Notes under the pieces: generated by a model | The model's database searches: none | What the model was told of the DNA's origin: nothing | What the model saw: the letters and a program-made list of their open reading frames with translations, nothing else | Source: Leptodontidium sp. MPI-SDFR-AT-0119 | Lineage: Eukaryota; Ascomycota; Leotiomycetes; Helotiales; Leptodontidiaceae | Assembly: GCA_020726505.1 (NCBI GenBank) | Contig: JAHLEZ010000013.1 | Coordinates: 868,001-932,000 of the forward strand | Length of the DNA stretch: 64,000 bases | Direction of reading: 5' to 3' | In this document: piece by piece, positions 31,887 to 43,947 of the stretch | Position numbering within the stretch: position 1 is the stretch's first letter | Layout: each line of letters opens with the position of its first letter | Made by a program: the position numbers and the translations under genes

Positions 31887-34805
31887 AACGGCCCACTCAG
31901 TGTGAAAGACGGCTTGTTCCTGCGGCGATGGAGAGAGAGAAGTGACGAGGCAAAAAGGCAGGAAATGGGAGCGATTAGTTATTAGTCGGATGTGGTTTTA
32001 TGTCGTCGGGTAATGGTATGGTATGGTAGGTAGGTAGGTATTATGAGTAGGTATGTGTAGAGTGAGTGGTGGCTCGGCTGTTGGAGGGAAGAGGATGGGA
32101 AGGGCGAGGGTAATAGAGGACTGGACGGGACAGGCAGGCCAGGGCAGCAGCGTTTGTTATGGCTTCCGGCTTGATGGAAAGAAGGCAACGAACGGCAACA
32201 CAACGGAGAACGGCAAGTCCAGAACCAGTCAAGTCTATTCAAGTCAAGTCAAGTCAAGACAAGACAAGACAAGACAAGAAAGGCAAGGTGAGGCAACTTA
32301 AGGGAAGGCAAGGCAAGACAAGACAGGACAAGGTCAGAGGGAGGGCAGACGGTGAGTAATATAAAGCCTAGGTTGACCGTTAATCCGCAGGGTAAGGTAC
32401 AAGTAGCCAGGAAGTGCCAGAAGGAGACGAGACCGACGAGACCTGAGGGTCTCCTCTATTGATATATCTTAGGGGTCCTGTGCTGGACCTACCTTCCAAC
32501 CTTACAGGCGGTGTACAGCTCATCGTATAACACAAGGCGATCTAGTCCAGCCAGAAGAGGCTCGACCAGCCATCCTATCCCACCCCATCCCATCCTGTCT
32601 TTCATCTCCTGTCCTGTACATCCATCCGTCCTGTTCATGGTGGTCAACACTCACTCGTCTGTCTGAATCGCCATCACCTAGCTGGAACTCTACTACTGCA
32701 GCGCTGCTGTACGCACACTTTGGTTCCTGCGGCAGAGCGGCTTCTTACTGATCTCACCAGGCTGCTTCCAGCAAGGTCCCCGACACGAGTGGCACTGGCA
32801 ACGCTCGTCGGCTGTTGTTTGTTTCCTTGGTTCGCTGCTCCTCTTGCTCCCTTTGCCGCCTTGTTCGTAAGTGAGACTGGTTCTTGGGCGTGGATTCACA
32901 TTTTAGGTTCATGCTTGGGAGCATAATGGAGTCAATGGACCCCGATTGTTTAGCCAAAACCCTGGCCCATGCCTACCTATGCAGGTGGATCCATAGTCGA
33001 ATAATCTTGATATATGGAAACCTAACCTAATATCCTCCCAGAAATTCCCCATTGTTTCCATCAGAGCACGGCCAGCAAGGAGGGAGCATGCAGGCAAAGC
33101 AGGCAGGTTGAGTCAGAATATGACGACTCGTGTCTCCGTTCGTCTCGGGTTAGTTCATTGGTTTAGCTTAACTTACCCTTTCTTACCTTTCTTACTCGAC
33201 TGTACAACCAAAGGCCGATTCGATTCGATTCAAGCCTCCATGCACTGGCCATGCACACGTCTTACTCTCCCGCTTGGATCGATGCGTTTGGTAAATATAT
33301 CGGCGAATAGGATGATGCTTGACCAGCTCAGATCAGATGCATGGAGCAAGCAACAGCAACATCTGATCATCGTCGTCCTCAACCACCACCTGGTCATCAT
33401 GCATACTTGAGTAGTTTGATGAATCTAATCTACGAAGCAGCCCCATGTATAAGATCATATTTTAAAATGAAGATATCCTTGGACCTCTCATGAGTGTAAA
33501 CAAAAACCCGGTAGGGCTGACCTGTTCGATCTGTGTAACCAACCCCCTCACTCATCAAATGTCTTAACATTTACTACCTCCCAACAAACTCGGAATACTT
33601 ACTTGCATAATCCGTCGAATCGGAGGTCGTCAAGTCTAGAAGAAATGCAGGTACTGATTACAAACAATATTCTCCAGATTTGGGGATACTTCTGACTTGA
33701 GCTGGAACGTTCGGGTGGCGTTTGGACTTCTGATGACTGACTGACTGGATGTCCGAAAACGAGGTAGGGCATTGTTCAAGAATGTTTGGACTGTCGGAAA
33801 GACTTCTGAGCACCTAGAAGGCTCAAGAAAGTAAATCAGCCAACTTACTGTAGTATTCAATCAAAAACACCCATGCCCGAAGCCAACCGGGCGCCTCCAA
33901 ACCTTTATATCCCAACCTCATCCCAACCAAACTTCTAAGCCATGTACTCCGTAGATAGCCTACTCAGGCAGGTAATTTACAACAGAACAGGCCACTCAAC
34001 TATTCAAATCCCATCCCCAGAAAATAAGACCATTTCCCTCCAAAAACACACGATATAATCCGGTTCCCGCCATCTGATCCGAGTCCGAGTAAGAAAATAA
34101 CGGTCGTAGCGGAGGTGCTCACTGAAAACATGGAGAAGCACCATCATGGCTGGGAAGGCACTGAGTAATCGGGGTACGCTCGGGATCTGAAAGGCGGGAA
34201 ACATCGGAGGGACGTCTTCATATCAAGGTCTACCGTTTAATTATCAACACCCCTCCGCAGAACACCCACCCACAATCAGCTTTCGATGGACATTTAGAAG
34301 AAATAGGGGTGCGGGTATTGCTCTTACGTCGTCACACCACAACTCGTTGACATCATGCCAGCGAGCCTCACTCATGCGCAGAGCTTACCAAAAAAAAGTC
34401 CAGCACCACATTTCCGGTGTGCCTCGCTATTTGCCAACGCCTGTTCGGGATTTGGACGAAGTTTCTATTTCGGAGAAGCCATTCATTCTGATTGAGAATA
34501 AGAATATAACATCCTGACAATCCAAGACTTTTTCTCTTCTCTATCATTCAGCATTTCAAATTTCAATTCAATTCAATTGAGCAAACAAACGCACCTCTGA
34601 GATACCTCGGGATTTAACGAGCTAGCTAGCTTCAAGCCACCAGAGAGATATCAACATACGATTTTCCTCACACAACACAACACAACACAACTACATCCGC
34701 GACCTCCGAACAGCGAAACACAATCAATTGAAGAGAGCCAGGAATTGGACCAATTGAGCATCATACGATAACTCCAATCCGAGTGCAAAACAAGCAGTAG
34801 CAAAC
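31887..34805. other. 2.9-kb divergent promoter region of SFP1 and RCF2
   Basis: No protein-like frame. Simple repeats include GGTAGGTAGG (32025-32055) and a CAAGT/CAAGA pentamer run at about 32230-32290. The long upstream region probably carries the leader and control elements of the Sfp1 gene. The last 200 bases are A/C-rich (CACAACACAACACAAC) leader of the RCF2 gene. Confidence 0.5.
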
Positions 34806-35727
34806 ATGAAGATCCTCACCAAGGAAGAAGAGGAAGCCCATTACAATGCCACCCTCAAAGGCGGTATCAAAGGTGGCCTTCTCGGTCTCGCAGTCGTACG
34901 TCTCCCCTCCCCTCCCATCTGAACCCCCTTGAATCCCCAGAAGTAAGCAGAGAAAGAGAAAGCAGCCAGCTAACCCCCCTCCCAACAGGGCACCACCGTC
35001 GTCCTCGGCGCACACCACCGCTTCCCAACCTTCCGCTCCCTCACCCTCCCCATGAAAACCTTCCTCGTAACCTCCTCAGGGACATTCACCGCCATAATCC
35101 AAGCCGACCGATCCTCCCGCGCCTTCGAAATCTCCCGCAACCCCGCCAACGCCTACAAAGACCGGGCCTCGACCGATCTCGCCGCGCTCAAAGAAACAGA
35201 GACGTCTTTCCAGCGGTTCAAGGACTGGGGCAGGGAGAACCGGTATCCGATCGTGACGGCGTCGTGGGTTGCTAGTCTGGGTGTGGCGCTGGGTCTGGTG
35301 GGCAGGAATCCGTATCTGAGTCGGGCGCAGAAACTCGTGCAGGCGAGGGTTTATGCGCAGGGTCTTACGCTGGCGATCTTGATTGCGACGGCGGCGTTTG
35401 AGGTGGGCGATGCGAGTAAAGGGAAGGGGAGGTGGGAGACGGTGAAAATTCTGGATCCCGATGATCCTGAGCATAAGCATATTATTGAGAAGAGGATCCA
35501 TCATGAGGCTTATGAGGGGGAGGATTTGTGGAGGGGTATGTCTCTCTCTTTTTTTTGTTCTTTGGTGTGAGTTTCTCTTGGTTAGGATGCCAGCTAACAG
35601 TCACCCAGATATGGTAGCAACAGAAGAGCGCAAGATAGCAGCCCGTAAATCAGCAGCCGAGCACGAGAAGTCCGCCAACAAGTCCAAATCAACCAAATCC
35701 AAGCCAGCTGAACAGGACGTCGACTAA
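34806..35727 (+). CDS. RCF2: Respiratory supercomplex factor 2 homologue (HIG1 family)
   Basis: Three exons, 34806-34895, 34989-35535 and 35609-35727, encode about 251 residues (yeast Rcf2 is 224). MKILTKEEEEAHYNATLKGG is the typical fungal Rcf2 start. The HIG1 region lies at residues about 116-175 with two membrane helices (WVASLGVALGLVGRN and GLTLAILIATAAFEVG) and the conserved YPIVTASW and QARVYAQG segments. Rcf2 sits in the mitochondrial inner membrane and joins or tunes cytochrome bc1-cytochrome oxidase supercomplexes. The Lys-rich tail (KSAAEHEKSANKSKSTKSK) is a matrix or intermembrane extension. No classical presequence, as in yeast. The third exon is short; its junction gives LWR-D-MVATEERK in frame. 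Confidence 0.88.
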
Positions 35728-36450
35728 GCCTCTCGAACAGCTTGAATTGGACATTGACATTGACAATTTCGAAGTTGGCTCGTGGATTCACGGGACTGCT
35801 TGTGGTGGTAGGGAAGGATAGGCATTTTTGATACGGATTTAGCGCAGGTGGTAAAGAAGGAGATGGAGGTGGAAATTCCAAACGAATGGGTGAGGGATTG
35901 TGTGTATGAATACGGCGTTATCATCTTTCCGGCTTTGTTGGTGTTTTGAGTTTGCGTTTTCGATTTCGCTCTCGGGAGGCAGATAGATGGATGGTGAGGG
36001 CAGAGGCAGCAGGCAACCAACCTGTAAATAGCTAGCTAGGCTGCAATCCTTTTGCATAAACTTGATGTAGATCACAGATCAATAAATACAAAAACACTTG
36101 GAAAATAATCGAGATCTGAATTTTGAGATACTTGCTTTGCCTTGCTTGATTGTGCTGCTATAATATCTATATACATTTCTTCATCTGCAATCATAAATCA
36201 TAAAACTATCGATCGATACAGCCTGCCACCTGCCGCCCGCTAGAAAAAGTCGCTTGCTATCCAAATAAACTGTAAAAAATGACAAACAAAAAAGTCTTGT
36301 CTTCGCTCGCTTCAGCCCCTTTTCCTTTCGCTTCATATTCGCCACACCAATGCCAAATGCGAATAACGTCAGGTGAGAATAACACTCTACCTGTTGAGCC
36401 TTTAACAAAGTATAACCTTCAAGTCCAGTTGAAGATCAGACCCATCTCCT
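35728..36450. other. Convergent 3-prime spacer
   Basis: Between the stops of RCF2 (+) and the kelch gene (-). AT-rich, presumably both 3-prime UTRs. Nothing else recognised. Confidence 0.45.
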
Positions 36451-38007
36451 TTAAACATCAATACTGAAATGGCTGATCTGACTGTAATAAGCATGAACAG
36501 CCAACTCCAAAATCTGCACGTCGCCAAACACCTCTCCGCCATCAAAGCCACCAACCACAATGAGTCGGCTATCATGCAGCACAGTGCCGTGATAACCTCT
36601 CGGTCGAGGGGGCATCCCGTATACTTTCCTCTTATCCCACACCATGGTCACTAGGTTCAGTAGGAGAACTTCGTTGCTGTATTCCACACCGTCGTGGCCT
36701 CCTATCACGAAGAGATACGAGCCTACGATTGTAGCTGTGTGACTGAGACGCGGATACGAGATTGGGATGTGGACAGGCGAGAAAGTTAGAGTCTCAACAT
36801 CAAAGACCCAGACGTCCCTAAAACATTCCCCACCGTCACTACCTCCGAAGATGATGAGTTTCGAGCCGACCATATTCGCGGTATGGTAACCTCTGGCCTT
36901 GGGTTTGGTCTTGTCCTCTGAAGAAGAGGATGATGGTGCCGAAATGAGTTTCCACGACATCTTGTTCGTGTCTGCCACGTCCAGTCTCCACACATCGTTC
37001 AACGCCCTAACTCCATCTCCTCCACCGAAAACATAAATACCGTTGCGCCATAAACATGCTGTGTGTGCCCTCCTCTTACTCGGTTGTCGATCTCCTCCTA
37101 TCTTGGGCTTGCTCCATCTGAAATTGACTGTGTCCAAGACGTATACGTCGTTATAATATGCCGGTCCATCTCCACCACCAAAAACAATCAGTTTCTTGCC
37201 AACAGCTGTGCAGGTCATGGCTCGTAATGGAACTGGTACTTCTCCACATACATATGGACATGAGAAGTAAAATGCATCTGCATCCAAGACATACAGCTCG
37301 TTGAAGCAAGACCTAGAATCACAGCCTCCAAAAACATATACATTTGATCCGACCAATGTCGTAGTATGTGCCCGTAAAGATGTGTGTGAAGCCCCTGATA
37401 CTGGCGCACGAGACCAGTACATGCCACTTGCAGGTGCTGGCTCGACATCTGGGGCTGTTTTCGGGTCTGGTAGAGGCGGGAACGGTATGTGAGGACCACG
37501 CGGTGGTCTTTGTGCTGGTGTGGTATTCCGTGGAGGGGCGGGAGATGTTCCCCCTTCTCTTGGTTTGGACGCTATGGCAGACGTTGATCTGAGATTGAGG
37601 GGTCGTCGCGGATCAGGAATGACTGCTAATGGGCCAGGAGTCTTGGAAACTGGTGGAGAAGTCGGTGTCTCTGGTTTAGGCGTCTGGCTGCGTGATGAAG
37701 ACGGCTTTGATGCTGATTTCGATGTGGATGGAGAAGATGGATCCTTCTGCGAGAGAGACTGGGAACGTTGTCGCAGGGCTAGCTCTGATGCCTTCTTCCT
37801 CCTATCCTGACTCTTTGTTGACAAGTGCCCGGGAGTATGACTTCTCGATGGAGCCGGCGCCTCTCGCGGCGGTTCTGCATCTTCTGGTATATCCTGTGGT
37901 CTGGTATCGGATGGAGACAGCTGTATGATTTTCTGGGAGCGCATCGGCTTGTTTGTTTTGACTGTTGGCCTAGTCCCCTTGTCGGGAGATTTCTGCGAAT
38001 CAGCCAT
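36451..38007 (-). CDS. Kelch-repeat protein
   Basis: An intronless frame of 518 residues. Residues 1 to about 190 are a Pro/Ser/Lys-rich disordered region (SQSLSQKDPSSPSTSKSASK). About 200-505 contain five to six kelch blades with the GG pair and spaced Tyr-Trp: NVYVFGGCDSRSCFNELYVL, KLIVFGGGDGPAYYNDVYVL, GIYVFGGGDGVRALNDVWRL, KLIIFGGSDGGECFRDVWVF, YLFVIGGHDGVEYSNEVLLL and RLIVVGGFDGGEVFGDVQIL. They fold as a beta-propeller used for protein binding. No BTB, F-box or catalytic domain is present. Similar proteins exist across filamentous ascomycetes, usually without a role assigned; cell polarity/Ras-linked kelch proteins (Ral2-like) are one possible relation. Confidence 0.88.
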   Translation of the reverse strand: MADSQKSPDKGTRPTVKTNKPMRSQKIIQLSPSDTRPQDIPEDAEPPREAPAPSRSHTPGHLSTKSQDRRKKASELALRQRSQSLSQKDPSSPSTSKSASKPSSSRSQTPKPETPTSPPVSKTPGPLAVIPDPRRPLNLRSTSAIASKPREGGTSPAPPRNTTPAQRPPRGPHIPFPPLPDPKTAPDVEPAPASGMYWSRAPVSGASHTSLRAHTTTLVGSNVYVFGGCDSRSCFNELYVLDADAFYFSCPYVCGEVPVPLRAMTCTAVGKKLIVFGGGDGPAYYNDVYVLDTVNFRWSKPKIGGDRQPSKRRAHTACLWRNGIYVFGGGDGVRALNDVWRLDVADTNKMSWKLISAPSSSSSEDKTKPKARGYHTANMVGSKLIIFGGSDGGECFRDVWVFDVETLTFSPVHIPISYPRLSHTATIVGSYLFVIGGHDGVEYSNEVLLLNLVTMVWDKRKVYGMPPRPRGYHGTVLHDSRLIVVGGFDGGEVFGDVQILELAVHAYYSQISHFSIDV

Positions 38008-38822
38008 TTTGTATGCGACGTAGGATCTTGAAGCGATGGCCAGTAATGGTCATTATTGTCTGTGCCGGAACGATTTGAGGCGGATGGCTGACGACTGGAC
38101 TGGTTTGGAAAGGGGGAGGGGAAGGGGATGGGGATGGCGGCGGAACTGAGGAACGCTGGTGGTGTCGCAGCAGAGGTTATTCCCCCCCTGTAATAAGTTT
38201 CAGCCGATCTGCATGCTGCATCATCGGACAATTGATTGGAGACAGTGTTTGGCGACAGTGTTTGGCGGCATCCATCACCAAGACAAGAGAAAAATGAAGA
38301 TATATCTCCTACCGCAATTACTGCCAGACAGGCATGCCTTCTGCGGGGAAATGTTGTTCAGAGCTTCACCAAGGTTTCAGGGGCAGCATGGCGATCCAGG
38401 AACCAACTGCGACCGTCGGGAGGACGGTAGTTGGTTGGTCAGAAGTCAATCTGGTGTCGATTGGCAGACTACAGTCACAGCCACAGCCTAGGCTAGCCTG
38501 GGTTTCAAGGTACAAGACAGGATGTGGCTGAGGAGGGCAGGATGGCGCTAAGATAAGCTCGATAGAAAAACCGAGGGGCATCAAATCAAGAGTGCGAATT
38601 GCTCAACGGGCAAGAGTCAATGAAGCTCAAGAACTCTCCCTTATCATCCCAACAATTGGCTTGACTTGAGCCAAAATCAAAGGGATAAAGCATCTCAATA
38701 ATCCCCCGTTTTAATTCACAAATCGTTACCGTACCACCTCACACTGTCATAAATTGAGCTCAACTGCAGCTCTCGCAAACACAACTTCAGCCAGCGGTCA
38801 ACAGACCACCCCTCCAAGCACG
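38008..38822. other. Divergent promoter region of kelch gene and DUS3
   Basis: About 800 bases with several short frames that lack domain content. Presumed promoters and leaders. Confidence 0.45.
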
Positions 38823-41183
38823 ATGACAGACAATGCATCAATGCCCCAGGACTTGAAGAGATCGTTTGAGAATGAGTCAAAGCCAGAATATCCACCGCAG
38901 ACAATTCTCCCAGAAGACTCAACTGCCACCAAGATCGAGAAAGCTGAAAGAAACGGGACAACTACACAAGAGGCTTCAGAAGAACCAGCAGCCAAACGAG
39001 TCAAGATGGAACAAGCTGAAGGTGAACAAAATGGAGATAGCAAGTCACTTCCAGATTCAAGGGACAAGATCAGAGGAGTTGCGATGGTGAAGCAAGAGTA
39101 AGTGATTTGACAATACCGTTGTTCCATTGTGTTTCGTATAAGGAAGCTGACAAAGCCTCAGATATCTGATCGATACTTACCGAAGAGGGGGTGAGACAGC
39201 AAATCCAGTCGAGGATGACGATGCTGCAGAAGGACGCCTTCGAGGCGATGATCGAGACAACAATGAGGCTGGTGGCAAAAAGAATAAGAAGAATAAGAAA
39301 AAGAAGGAGAAGGGACAGAACAAGGGTCGTGAGTTTGGGTCATGGTATGATGCTATCAGACTCTGCAACTCTCGAGCGACTTCAAACGAGTTCTCTCCCA
39401 AGCATTGCGATTTCGGCGATTCATGCAAATGCAGCCACGACCTTCGACAATACCTCAAGGATGGGAAGCGGGAAGACTTGACAAATTTCGAGGGTAAATG
39501 TCCAGTCTGGGAAGTGTACGGGATTTGCCATGCTGGATGGAAATGCAGATTCGTTGGAAGTCATTCGGAAGAGATCAAGAGAGAAGATGGCCGAATGGAG
39601 TTGGTATTGACATACCGGGATGGTGCTGAAGTGATAGAGGTTGAGGGCGAGGATCGCAAGGGAGTCTACAATGTCGTCGGCACCAAAGATAAGTTGGATC
39701 TTGCTCGAAGAAGATTCCCAACAGACAAGGCCGAGACATATACCAAATGGCTGGATGAGGATCAACGCGAAATGGAGAAAGTTTATCACAAGAAGAAGCA
39801 CGAGACAGAAGCTGAAGCTCGGGAAGAAAATCGGGCTCAGTTTAAAGATCCACCGCTGCTCCCATCCGAGAAGAGAAGAATCTACTTTGGTCCTGAGACT
39901 CCTGTTCTGGCACCTCTGACCACACAAGGAAATCTTCCCTTCCGAAGAATGTGTGTTGAATTTGGAGCTCAACTCACCTACTCCGAGATGGCTATGTCTA
40001 CTCCGTTGATCCAAGGACAGAAATCGGAATGGGCATTGATGAAAGCTCATGAGAGTGAGATTTCTCCTCCTCGGTATACGCCTACTTCGATTGTTCAAGG
40101 CTATGACAACTCCAAGGATTTGAAGTTCGGTACACAGATTTCAGCAAGTAAGCCTTGGCAAGCAGTCAAGGCAGCGGAGGTCATGTCAAAACTTCTACCG
40201 AATATTCGATTGATGGATCTAAACTGCGGCTGTCCTATTGAGATGGTTTATCAGTCTGGCGCTGGTTCAGGATTGTTGGATGCCCCTTCAAAGTTGGAGA
40301 AGATGATCCGGGGAATGAACACTGTTTCTGGAGATATTCCTGTTACAGCTAAGATCAGAATGGGTACCAAGACTGAAAAGCCCACTGCGCTCAAGATCAT
40401 CGACCGTTTGGCATTTGGTGGGTTCGAGTCAAGAGATCGACTTGGGGCTCCAGGATGTGCGGCAATTACTCTTCATGGCCGATCCAGACAACAGAGATAT
40501 ACCAAGACCGCAGACTGGACATATATCGCTGAGTGTGGTGCTCTTATCAAGGCTTATAATAAGGAGAGAGCTCAATTAGCTGATACTGCCCAAGAACCTG
40601 ACGAACGTACCCAAGCGAACAGCAAGAATGGAAAGATGTTCTTCATTGGTAACGGCGACTGCTACTCACATGTCGACTACCTCGATCACATCCAGAAAGC
40701 ACGTGTTGACTCGGTTATGATTGCTCGAGGAGCATTGATCAAACCTTGGATCTTCGAGGAAATTGAGCAGGGACAATATCTCGACAAGACTGCATCTCAG
40801 AGACTCGGCTATGTTGAGAAATTCGTCAAGTACGGACTCGAGGCATGGGGATCTGATGAAGTTGGCGTTGGACAGACTCGGCGGTTCTTACTGGAGTGGT
40901 TGAGCTTCGCTCATAGATACGTTCCCGTTGGCATTCTTGCTCATCTTCCTCCAAGTTTGCAGGATAGACCTCCTGCGTACAGAGGAAGAGATGACATGGA
41001 GACTTTACTGGCGAGTGACAACTATTTGGACTGGATCAAGATCAGGTATGCACTCCATGGCCGATTGTATGAATGAAACTGACTAATAATTCTAGTGAAA
41101 TGTACCTTGGCCCTGCTCACAAGGATTTCAAGTTCCAACCCAAGCACAAGTCGAATAGTTACGAGATTGAGGCAGAAGGGTAA
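38823..41183 (+). CDS. DUS3: tRNA-dihydrouridine(47) synthase Dus3
   Basis: Exons 38823-39097, 39162-41045 and 41096-41183 give about 748 residues. A Lys-rich N-terminus with [13 protein letters not shown] precedes two CCCH zinc fingers ([11 protein letters not shown] and [18 protein letters not shown]), typical of Dus3 and absent from the other Dus enzymes. The catalytic TIM barrel starts near [20 protein letters not shown] (FMN-binding) and carries [14 protein letters not shown] with the catalytic Cys, then [18 protein letters not shown] and [15 protein letters not shown], which bind FMN phosphate. The enzyme reduces U47 in the variable loop of cytosolic tRNAs with NADPH. The first ATG in frame is used; an upstream TTG-started extension has no ATG. 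Last intron lies 140 bases before the stop. Confidence 0.93.
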
Positions 41184-41675
41184 AGAGAGTTAAGTTATCG
41201 ATTTGCTGCATTGTATATTTCGTTGCTCGACTGAATTAGATAGTGAGAACGGCAAAGAAAAGCATATCTGCATCTGAATTTATCTTAGAGCGTACATCAG
41301 CGTAGTGGGAAGCATGAGCATTGTAGCCCATCAGTTGAACGGGCGGCTTCAGCAAGCAGCTTCTCAACGAAATAAAACAACATTTTCCAATCACCCAAAA
41401 CCAATTTTCTCATGCATAATTGCTACTTGAAAGTAAAAAGAAAACATTCGCCTTATCTCATAAATCAGACCCCCCTTGGTGTTATTCGCGCACCACTCTC
41501 TTAAGCGAGCCAATAAGAGAGCCGTGCAGCGAATTTGCACCAGCGGGTCTGAGGGCAAATGGTGCCTCGCTAGTGGTAGCTCCCACCACTTTAGTGAAGC
41601 GAGAATCGAGCTTTTACTTATTTTCAAAGGTATACTTCTACCTTTAGATAATAAGTTATAAAAAACCCTAAGAGT
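41184..41675. other. 3-prime flank of DUS3 with foldback block
   Basis: At 41491-41603 CACCACT...AGCGAG occurs twice direct (41491-41509 and 41584-41603) and once inverted (CTCGCTAGTGG at 41566). A perfect 8-bp hairpin CTCTCTTA / TAAGAGAG lies at 41496-41521. This GC-richer block directly precedes the AT-rich satellite and might be a small foldback element. Confidence 0.45.
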
Positions 41676-42300
41676 ACGTTTTATAGCTTTTGTAATTCTT
41701 TATATTTAATGTGTTCCAGGGATTACTAGCTTTTTTTTATTACTAGTTTTTAATGAGGTTTTTAAGTAAAGCAAATGAAAAATTTAAGAAATAATTACCT
41801 TTTAATTAAAATATTTAATAATCTCTTATAAAAATCTTTAATTCTTTTTTCAAAAGATTCCTTTTATACGTGCGATCCTTGGGAGCTATAAAGCTTAATA
41901 ATCGGATAATTAATTATAAATGTCGTAAGAAGTGTTTATTAAAAGTAACTAAAAATTTATAAATATTATTACCTTTTAATTTAGTAATTAATAAATCTCT
42001 TATAAAAAACATTAAAAAAATCATTAAAAGATTCCTTTAATATATGTAATTCTTAAGAGCTATAATACTTAGTAATCAGATAATTAATTTTAAATTTATT
42101 AAGATGTATTTAATAAAATCAAGCGAAATTTAAAAATAAATTTACCTTTTAATTTAAAAGATAATAAATTATTTATAGAATTTCCTAAAAAATAGTATTA
42201 CTAGATTTCCTTAATATATACGATCCTCGGGAGCTATAAACCTTAATAGTCGGATAATTAGTTATAATTTATTAAAGAAATTTCAAGTCGAAAAAAAATC
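41676..42300. repeat. AT-rich tandem satellite, period 174 bp
   Basis: About 3.5 diverged copies. Landmark GAGCTATA occurs at 41883, 42057 and 42231 (spacing exactly 174), and TTACCTTTTAA at 41795, 41969 and 42142 (174 and 173). Shared blocks include TCGGATAATTA, TCTCTTATAAAA and GATTCCTTTAATA. The sequence is very AT-rich with differences mostly among T/C and A/G, as expected if RIP acted on duplicated copies. No coding capacity. Confidence 0.9.
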
Positions 42301-43080
42301 GATTTTGACGTGGCGGCCCGAACTCGAAAAAGTAGTCGGCCTTGGCAGGTATACATCGTATTAAAAGAGGCTTTCAAATACCTTAAAAATTCATATGAAG
42401 GTAGATAAATACAATACTAAGAGAACCTGTGTACCACAGCTAATTCTAGTCGTTGCGCGTTGAGATATCGTCAAGTGTTTGAAATTTCGAAGTTGAATTG
42501 GCGGCGGCTACCATACAAACTGGCACCATTTTCCCTCAGACGCTTCGCTGCTCGAACGCACGCTGCACGGACCACGTTACTGTATTAGGTTAGATGGTGT
42601 GTGCCCGTAACGTGCTCACGTAAGCAAGAAGCGTCTGAGCCCCCTGAGATAACATTCGCCAAAGATGAATGGGAGCCTTCACGTGATGCTCATTCACGTG
42701 TAAGCGCCACGATTCGTTAGCGGCAAATTCCCTGTTGAGCTGGGCTGATGACGTTGCGTTTCGAGCTCAGAGCTCCGGCAAAGCCACACCACCACACGAC
42801 CACTTCTCTTGAGCGCACAACTCTCCCCCTCTTCCAAACAAACCACAACACCACGACTGGCAAACACCTCGAGATAGCCATCTGCGAGAACCCGTAACAC
42901 TCGTAAGTCCTCTTCCTTCTTCTTCTCTCCAAACTCTGCCCGAATCAGATACATTATTGTTACCCTATCTCCCTGATGCCGCGGAAGCCTAGAATCAACA
43001 ATTAAACTGACCAGCTTGCAATAGGACACGATTCAATTCTCCGAATACCTCCGCCATAACGACCTAAACAAACCAACAAG
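42301..43080. other. Upstream region of the BAP31-like gene
   Basis: Composition returns to normal at about 42300. Two CACGTG sites at about 42679 and 42695 (TTCACGTGATG and ATTCACGTGTAA) lie 390 bases before the ATG. The 200 bases before the start contain C/A-rich leader sequence. Minus-strand frames here are shadows. Confidence 0.45.
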
Positions 43081-43947
43081 ATGACGCTCTACTACAGTCT
43101 TGTGAGTCTATACAATTGCTACACCGCCGCAGATAGTCTGCCTAGAGCTCGAGCTGGAGTTGGCCGCCCGCCTTTGGAGAATACCAGCTAACAACACCAC
43201 AGGTCTTCCTGCTCCTCGTGGCAGAGATGGCGCTCTTCATGCTCCTCATCGTGCCCCTCCCTTTCACGCTCCGCCGCAAGATGTTCACATTCATGTATGC
43301 CCCTGCTGCCCTGTGAGTAAAACCTGGCACAAGCTAACGGCCATCTAGCAGCGAGAGTCCGCTAGTAGCGAAACTCCAATACGGAATGAAGATCACATTC
43401 ATCTTCATCCTGATCCTCTTCATCGATAGCGTCAACCGGGTCTACCGAGTCCAACTCGAGCTTGCCGACACCAACAGGACACCTGGGTAATTCTCTCTCC
43501 CTTACCGCACCAAGCCCCGCCTCAAACCACACAAATAAGAAGCAAAGCTAACAAACTAGCAGAGCTGCTGTCATGGGCCACGAGCGCATGGAAGTCCAAG
43601 CCCGCAAGTTCTACTCTCAGCGCAACATGTACCTATGTGGCTTCACACTCTTCCTCTCCCTGATCCTCAACCGCACCTACACCATGATCCTGGACGTCCT
43701 CCGCCTCGAGGAGAAGGTCAAGAAGTACGAAGGTGACCCAAAGGCTTCTGGAAAGGAGAGCGATAAGTTGGCTAACGCCGGAAATGCTGGGGAGATTGGC
43801 AAGCTAAAGAAGCTTTTGGCTGAGAAGGATCGTGATTTGGAGACCTTGAAGAAGCAGAGTGAGGGCCTGAGCCGCGAGTATGGCGATTTGAGTGACAAGT
43901 ATGGTGCGGCTACGAATGCCGATGCTACACCTAAGAAGAGCCGGTAG
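43081..43947 (+). CDS. BAP31/Yet-family ER membrane protein
   Basis: Four exons, 43081-43101 (seven codons), 43203-43294, 43349-43486 and 43563-43947, encode about 211 residues. MTLYYSLVFLLLVAEMALFM starts the first of three membrane helices; the others are MKITFIFILILFIDSVNRVY and NMYLCGFTLFLSLILNRTY. The RMEVQARKFYSQRNMYLCGF segment is strongly typical of Bap31/Yet1/Yet3. The C-terminal half is a cytosolic coiled coil (GKLKKLLAEKDRDLETLKKQ) ending KKSR, close to a dilysine ER-retrieval signal (KKxx fits exactly). The family acts as ER export and quality-control receptor near the translocon. A second donor at 43313 could lengthen exon 2 by six codons; I prefer GTATGC at 43295 because it yields the family-like FTFISESPLVAKLQ. 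Confidence 0.9.
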
